This document shows positions 50,187 to 54,384 of a DNA stretch of 54,384 nucleotides, one piece after another. The stretch is from Bacteroidetes bacterium UBA4414. Lineage in GTDB: Bacteria > Bacteroidota > Bacteroidia > Chitinophagales > Chitinophagaceae. A model generated the notes under the pieces. That model did not search any database. It was not told the origin of the DNA and saw nothing but the letters and a program-made list of their open reading frames with translations. Positions within the stretch are counted from its first letter, which is position 1. Each line of letters begins with the position of its first letter. Location: the NCBI GenBank assembly GCA_002389765.1, contig DGQM01000022.1, positions 26,028 to 80,411 on the forward strand, read 5' to 3'. The position numbers were made by a program, and so were the translations under genes.

Positions 50187-52340
50187 TTATTTGCGGATAT
50201 CCATTTCTTCAATCAAGTTATTCGCTTTACCCATTTTTTCAATCAGGAACAGGATGAAGCGAGCATCTGTACAGATAGTGCGCTTATAGTTCTTATCGAA
50301 AGCTATATCGCCACTCATTGCTTCCCAGTTGCCATCAAATGCAATACCAATCCATTCGCCATTAGCATTGATAATAGGGCTACCTGAGTTACCACCAGTG
50401 ATGTCGTTGTTCGTGATGAAGCAAGTATGCAGGCTACCGTCTTTATCCACATACTGGCCATAGTCTTTCTTCTTGTACAGATCCAGCAGATCTTTTGGTG
50501 CATCAAACTCATCATCATTTGGTTTGTATTTAGCTACAAAGCCATCCAATGTAGTGAAATAGTCAAAGTGTACTGCGTCTTGTGGCTCATAACCCAAAAC
50601 CTGACCATAAGTGATACGCATTGTAGAGTTAGCATCCGGGTAGAACAATTTATCTTCGTTCATTTCCATCAGGCCACGTACATATGTCTTAGCCAGTTCT
50701 TTCTTGGTCTTGCTGAATTTCTCAACTGTTGGCTCATAGTTGTCTTTGTAATTGTGCAGGAAGCTCATGCCCAGTTGGCATGCAGCATCTTTCTCAATCT
50801 TCTCAACCGTAGGTTCTTTGCAGAAAGCATTGAAAGCGTTTGAGTCGATAAAGAAGTTGTTGTTCAACACATAAGCAGCATAGTCGCTGAATGTTTTATC
50901 AACACTCTCACCACCAAATTTCTTGAATATCACATTCTGATACACGTCAGGATGTTGTGCTTTAGGAATATCGTTGTAGAACATTTTCAGCATTTCCGCA
51001 GTCAGGTCAAGCTCTGTAGATTTATCATACAGTTTCAGAATAGCTTTACGACCTTTCTTCATGTCATCTACATGTTTCTTAATAGTATCCTGATTAGGTT
51101 CGTCCTTTTTCAGTTCTTTATATAGCAGTTCTACAGAAGTACCCAATTTGCTTATTACAGGTGCACGGAAACATTCACTATAGTAAGTAGCATGTTTGGC
51201 ATATGGCGCATAACCGTTGTAAACTTTTGCGAAGTCACGCATCAGGCCTTTGTATTCAGGCGCTTCTTTATAAGCCCATTTGCTGAATGCAGCCTCTTTA
51301 GCAGCTTTTTCCTCTACAACTTTCAGGCGTTTCAATTGTTCTGTCTGGCCTATATAATACTTCCAGTAGTTTGCAATACTTGCATAAGATGAAGTCAGCT
51401 TCAGATAAACAGATTTGTCTTTATCCATATGGTCTTTCATGATACCAAGACGCTTAGTACGGATTTTAACGATTGCCGGGTTTACATCTTCGATAGCCAG
51501 TTTCACACCTTCAGAAACCTCGTAGCGGTTGGTACGGCCAGGATAACCGAATATCATTGTATAGTCGCCTTCCTTCACACCACCTATATTGATAGGCAGG
51601 TGCTTTTTAGGTTTGTAAGGAACGTTGTCTTTAGAGTATTCTGCAGGCTCGTTGCTCTTGTTTGCATATACGCGGAACATAGAGAAGTCAGCAGTATGGC
51701 GAGGCCACATCCAGTTGTCTGTATCGCCCCCAAATTTACCAAGCGATTTTGGAGGCGTACCTACCAAACGAACGTCTGTAAACTTCTTATACACCAGCAA
51801 CAAATATTGGTTGCCATTAAAGTATTCCCTTACATTAGCTACATACTTACCATCTTCTTCCGCTTTCTTTTCTATTGCTTTGCGGATTTCGTCCATCTTC
51901 TTCGTCAGCTTATCGCCTTTCAGTTTGCGGGTAGCTTTGTCTATTTGTGCAGTTACGTCTTCTACTCTTTCCAGGAAGATTACAGACAGATCTTTAGCCG
52001 GCAATTCCTGGTCTTTACTATATGCCCAGAAACCATTATCCAGATAGTTTTTCTCTACAGTGCTCAGTGCAGCAATATTGCCATAGCCACAGTGGTGGTT
52101 GGTAATCAGCAAACCGCTTGATGATATCATCTCGCCTGTGCAACCACCTCCAAATTGTACGATAGCATCTTTCAGGCTTGCATGGTTGATGCTGTAAAGG
52201 TCTTCTTTAGATAGTTTCAACCCTTTGCGAACCATTTCGTCATAGTTCTTGCCTATCAGCATAGGTATCCACATACCCTCGTCTGCACGCACCTGTATCA
52301 GTGAGAATGCAGCAAGGAAAGATAACAGTAGTTTCTTCAT
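50187..52340 (-). CDS. S46-family dipeptidyl peptidase (DPP7/DPP11 type)
   Basis: 717 residues, the normal length for S46 peptidases, with a signal peptide (LLLSFLAAFSLIQVRA). The chymotrypsin-like halves are visible: GGGCTGEMISSSGLLITNHHCGYG, with the catalytic His at 82/83, GGDTDNWMWPRHTADFSMFRVY, with the catalytic Asp, and TGGNSGSPIINANGEWIG, with Ser652. These are cited here for their key residues. The helical cap lies between about 280 and 570. The enzymes release dipeptides from the N-terminus of peptides in the periplasm. Whether it prefers hydrophobic (DPP7) or acidic (DPP11) residues was not decided. Confidence 0.94.
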   Translation of the reverse strand: MKKLLLSFLAAFSLIQVRADEGMWIPMLIGKNYDEMVRKGLKLSKEDLYSINHASLKDAIVQFGGGCTGEMISSSGLLITNHHCGYGNIAALSTVEKNYLDNGFWAYSKDQELPAKDLSVIFLERVEDVTAQIDKATRKLKGDKLTKKMDEIRKAIEKKAEEDGKYVANVREYFNGNQYLLLVYKKFTDVRLVGTPPKSLGKFGGDTDNWMWPRHTADFSMFRVYANKSNEPAEYSKDNVPYKPKKHLPINIGGVKEGDYTMIFGYPGRTNRYEVSEGVKLAIEDVNPAIVKIRTKRLGIMKDHMDKDKSVYLKLTSSYASIANYWKYYIGQTEQLKRLKVVEEKAAKEAAFSKWAYKEAPEYKGLMRDFAKVYNGYAPYAKHATYYSECFRAPVISKLGTSVELLYKELKKDEPNQDTIKKHVDDMKKGRKAILKLYDKSTELDLTAEMLKMFYNDIPKAQHPDVYQNVIFKKFGGESVDKTFSDYAAYVLNNNFFIDSNAFNAFCKEPTVEKIEKDAACQLGMSFLHNYKDNYEPTVEKFSKTKKELAKTYVRGLMEMNEDKLFYPDANSTMRITYGQVLGYEPQDAVHFDYFTTLDGFVAKYKPNDDEFDAPKDLLDLYKKKDYGQYVDKDGSLHTCFITNNDITGGNSGSPIINANGEWIGIAFDGNWEAMSGDIAFDKNYKRTICTDARFILFLIEKMGKANNLIEEMDIRK

Positions 52341-52446
52341 CTGTTGTGTGTTATCAGAATTTAATAAAATATGAGAGCCGCAAAAATAGTAAAACCTGCG
52401 GTAGAATGTAGGGGTAATTATGAGGGGGATTTATAAAGATATACCA

Positions 52447-53028
52447 CTATTCAGGTATTTCCTTCTTATCTACAGCTACTATACCCTTGGGGTTCAGTAT
52501 ACGGTACCATGTAAAGTCTTCGTTGGCTTCCAATCCGTCACCATACATAACCTGTGTCGGGGTGGTAATCTTTACAAACTTCTCTGTAAAGAGCTTTTTA
52601 GCGCTCTGGTTCCATACCAACTCTTCGGTGTTGAGCTTCTCCCCTTTCTTATTGACAACTACGATACTATCACGAATCAGGATGTTGTTTTGTTTTTCGT
52701 AGTAGCGGGCATAGCGGGCATTCAACGTACTTTCCACATTCAAGCTATCATCAAAAAATTCAACTTTTAAGCCTCTTCGCATTTCTGTATAAGGAGGCTT
52801 TGCAACATCATTTTTCACAAACTCCTTTGCATATAACTTCATTTTCACATGCCCATTATCACTATAAAGAATGGTAACATCTTCCGCTTTATCTTCCTGT
52901 TGCGCACCCTTGGTAACAAGTGCATTAATTTCTTTCGGGTCATTTTTACAACCTGTGAGCATAGCAAACAACAAAATACCCGGCAGCAATGTCCGGGCGA
53001 GTTTTGTTATATGTTTAGCAGATAGCAT
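52447..53028 (-). CDS. lptC: LPS export periplasmic protein LptC
   Basis: 193 residues with a lipoprotein-type start: LLPGILLFAMLTGC, Cys27 after the hydrophobic stretch. The body is an OstA-like beta-jellyroll: DVTILYSDNGHVKMKLYAKE, MRRGLKVEFFDDSLNVESTLNARYARYYEKQN, abbreviated GLKVEFFDDS and TLNARYARYYEKQN, and MYGDGLEANEDFTWYRI. LptC passes LPS from the LptBFG transporter to LptA. It follows the outer-membrane protein gene by 5 bp, an order typical of Bacteroidota. Confidence 0.9.
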   Translation of the reverse strand: MLSAKHITKLARTLLPGILLFAMLTGCKNDPKEINALVTKGAQQEDKAEDVTILYSDNGHVKMKLYAKEFVKNDVAKPPYTEMRRGLKVEFFDDSLNVESTLNARYARYYEKQNNILIRDSIVVVNKKGEKLNTEELVWNQSAKKLFTEKFVKITTPTQVMYGDGLEANEDFTWYRILNPKGIVAVDKKEIPE

Positions 53029-53033
53029 TCCTA

Positions 53034-54299
53034 TTATTCGTACTTGCGCTTAATAAACCATTTATCGTTAAGCGATATTCCCAAACCAAATTTTACAAAG
53101 TTTTCTCGAAGCAGACCGTTTGATGTAGTACCACGCCTGCCTATTTCTATTGCAGTTTGTATACGTGCAGTGTTCTTTTTAAAAGGCAATGTCATACCGG
53201 CTGTAACAGCATAATAGTCGAGCTGAACACCGCGCAACATTACAGGATCTGTACCGTAGTATGCCCCTAGTCTGTAGGTAACACGTTGCAGGTATTTGCG
53301 TGTTTCGTTTATATCAGGAGTATACTCACCGCCAACAGCCAGTTTATACGCACCATTAGCAAGCGAGTCGGTTAACCCAAAGCTTCTGTATTGGCCCCAG
53401 TTAGTGGTAGTAAAGTCTGCACCAACAGCCCATTTACCTGTATTAAACAACTGCAGCCCTACCCCTATTTTAGTCGGCATCACAATCTTATCACGTAAGC
53501 CTTCTACTTTATTCACAGTATCTGTTTGATACCTGTATGCCATCCAATATTGATCTTTGGTTGCTATCAGCGTTTGGGAGTTGGCAAAAGTAGCACCTAC
53601 TCGTACCCCTAATTTCTCTTTAATATTATATTCGTAAGATGCACCGGCATCCCAGTATACTCCGCCTACTCTGGTATGTGTTAGAAATCCTGAGCCAAGT
53701 ACCTTATTAGTTGAAGGTGTTAAAGGATCAAGAGAACTGATATTTTCGATATTGCCAAAAATATAACCGAAGTTGAAGCCCAAACTAATACCCTTATACT
53801 TACCACCAAAGCCAATAAAGCCCTGATTTAAAGAACCATCTCCCTGGTAGCCTTTGATACCGGTGCCAAAGCTATCAATATTAGTTGTGTCATTCAATCG
53901 GTAATATACCCTAGATACAGGTCGCAGACCTAATGCCATACCCATGTATTTACCCATTGGTATACCAATTTGCATGTATGACAATGTAGCCATACCTGTC
54001 CTGTATTTATCTGTATTAGCTTGAATATTGCGTGTATTAGCTTCGCCTGCTGCCTCGTAAGTTGTCAACTTCAGAGAACTATATGACGCAGGATTGGCAG
54101 TATTAACATTGAACTGGCCAGCGTAGGCTATTGATGCAGAACCCATACCGCGCAACATCACATTTGTGCTATTACGCATTTCCCCAATGCCAAAACGTGA
54201 ATAAGGTGAATTCTCCTTATTAGAGTTTTGTGCACTTGCCGATAAAGAATATAAAAATAAAATTGCTATTGAGGAACGCTTAGCGAATATGTGGCGCAT
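53034..54299 (-). CDS. Outer-membrane beta-barrel protein of the coaX-lptC operon
   Basis: 421 residues with a signal peptide (SIAILFLYSLSASAQ). The mature start NSPYSRFGIGEMRNS and the later MLRGMGSASIAYAGQFNVNTANPAS recall the FadL/OmpP1-like barrels found in this operon in Bacteroidota. Alternating strands with Gly/aromatic pairs (GISLGFNFGYIFGNI, YDAGASYEYNIKEKLGVRVGATF-like) continue to the last residue group WFIKRKYE. The cargo or function is unknown. Its start overlaps the coaX stop by 20 bp, and lptC follows after 5 bp. Confidence 0.8.
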   Translation of the reverse strand: MRHIFAKRSSIAILFLYSLSASAQNSNKENSPYSRFGIGEMRNSTNVMLRGMGSASIAYAGQFNVNTANPASYSSLKLTTYEAAGEANTRNIQANTDKYRTGMATLSYMQIGIPMGKYMGMALGLRPVSRVYYRLNDTTNIDSFGTGIKGYQGDGSLNQGFIGFGGKYKGISLGFNFGYIFGNIENISSLDPLTPSTNKVLGSGFLTHTRVGGVYWDAGASYEYNIKEKLGVRVGATFANSQTLIATKDQYWMAYRYQTDTVNKVEGLRDKIVMPTKIGVGLQLFNTGKWAVGADFTTTNWGQYRSFGLTDSLANGAYKLAVGGEYTPDINETRKYLQRVTYRLGAYYGTDPVMLRGVQLDYYAVTAGMTLPFKKNTARIQTAIEIGRRGTTSNGLLRENFVKFGLGISLNDKWFIKRKYE

Positions 54300-54384
54300 T
54301 ATGCTTCAGTATTATATTTAGCCCCATCATTAACAGATTAGGGTCAGCAAATATCTTACTTTTCAGCTTGCCATCAAAGAAAGG
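54280..54384 (-). CDS. coaX: Type III pantothenate kinase (partial, C-terminus only)
   Basis: Only the last 34 codons are in the window, ending with TAA at 54282-54280. They read FFDGKLKSKIFADPNLLMMG then LNIILKHNAPHIR, matching the conserved CoaX ending in which a Leu-x-x-x-G-L-N-x-I-L-x-x-N motif closes the protein. CoaX phosphorylates pantothenate, the first step of CoA synthesis. The gene overlaps the following outer-membrane protein gene by 20 bp. The call rests on a short fragment plus the gene order. Confidence 0.72.
   Translation of the reverse strand, partial: PFFDGKLKSKIFADPNLLMMGLNIILKHNAPHIR

Overview
This window comes from a Bacteroidota chromosome, most likely Chitinophagales (Chitinophagaceae-like). 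The placement is inferred from several traits: two proteins with type IX secretion (T9SS) C-terminal sorting domains, a TonB-dependent receptor with a carboxypeptidase-regulatory-like plug extension, an S46 dipeptidyl peptidase, an Omp28-like protein, the coaX / outer-membrane protein / lptC gene order, futalosine-pathway menaquinone synthesis (mqnA), and repeated use of the Bacteroidota promoter box TAnnTTTG. No rRNA, tRNA, CRISPR array, integrase or IS transposase was recognised.

Layout. 1-1626 (-): a four-gene membrane operon, TM2 protein / DUF2752 / DUF4870-like / M48 protease (cut by the window edge). 1745-3501 (-): ArsR-type regulator plus SRPBCC (AHSA1-like) proteins. 3620-6922 (-): yggS, panB, an HMG-CoA lyase-like gene and mqnA, with rnhA divergent from mqnA. 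7483-13655: a lipoprotein, a GNAT acetyltransferase, a CDF transporter, a small membrane protein, a penicillin-acylase-type hydrolase and a lytic transglycosylase. 13787-15403: a solitary AT-rich OLD-like ATPase/nuclease. 15522-16772 (-): a second ArsR/SRPBCC operon paralogous to the first. 16918-17286: a structured repeat of about 370 bp, then a TonB receptor.

19758-26263 is an accessory, repeat-rich island. It holds a beta-propeller lipoprotein bracketed by direct repeats, an AT-rich FRG-DUF262 two-gene cassette with its own promoter, a small unknown gene, a DUF3987 gene behind a palindromic operator, and a second copy of the 370-bp repeat. That second copy carries two exact insertions of a 20-bp perfect palindrome. 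The composite repeats are in one orientation left of the FRG-DUF262 cassette and inverted on its right.

26264-27402 holds a DUF1801 protein and a PagL-like deacylase. 27617-35827 (-) is rpoB-rpoC, without the usual rplKAJL genes next to it. 36366-41133 (+) runs: small lipoprotein, MarR-YceI pair, SDR, ABC transporter pair, surE. 41198-45234 holds two convergent T9SS cargo proteins sharing a bidirectional terminator. 45580-50116 (+) is metG, a MacA/HlyD-type adaptor and gpsA. 50187-52340 (-) is an S46 peptidase. 52447-54384 (-) is coaX (partial), an outer-membrane protein and lptC.

The strongest candidates for something new are the FRG-DUF262 cassette with its inverted repeat borders, the twin-operator design shared by the two ArsR/SRPBCC operons (two palindromes 26 bp apart around the promoter box TATATTTG), and the nested palindrome insertions in the 370-bp repeat. 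All gene functions rest on motif recognition by eye; no database search was possible.
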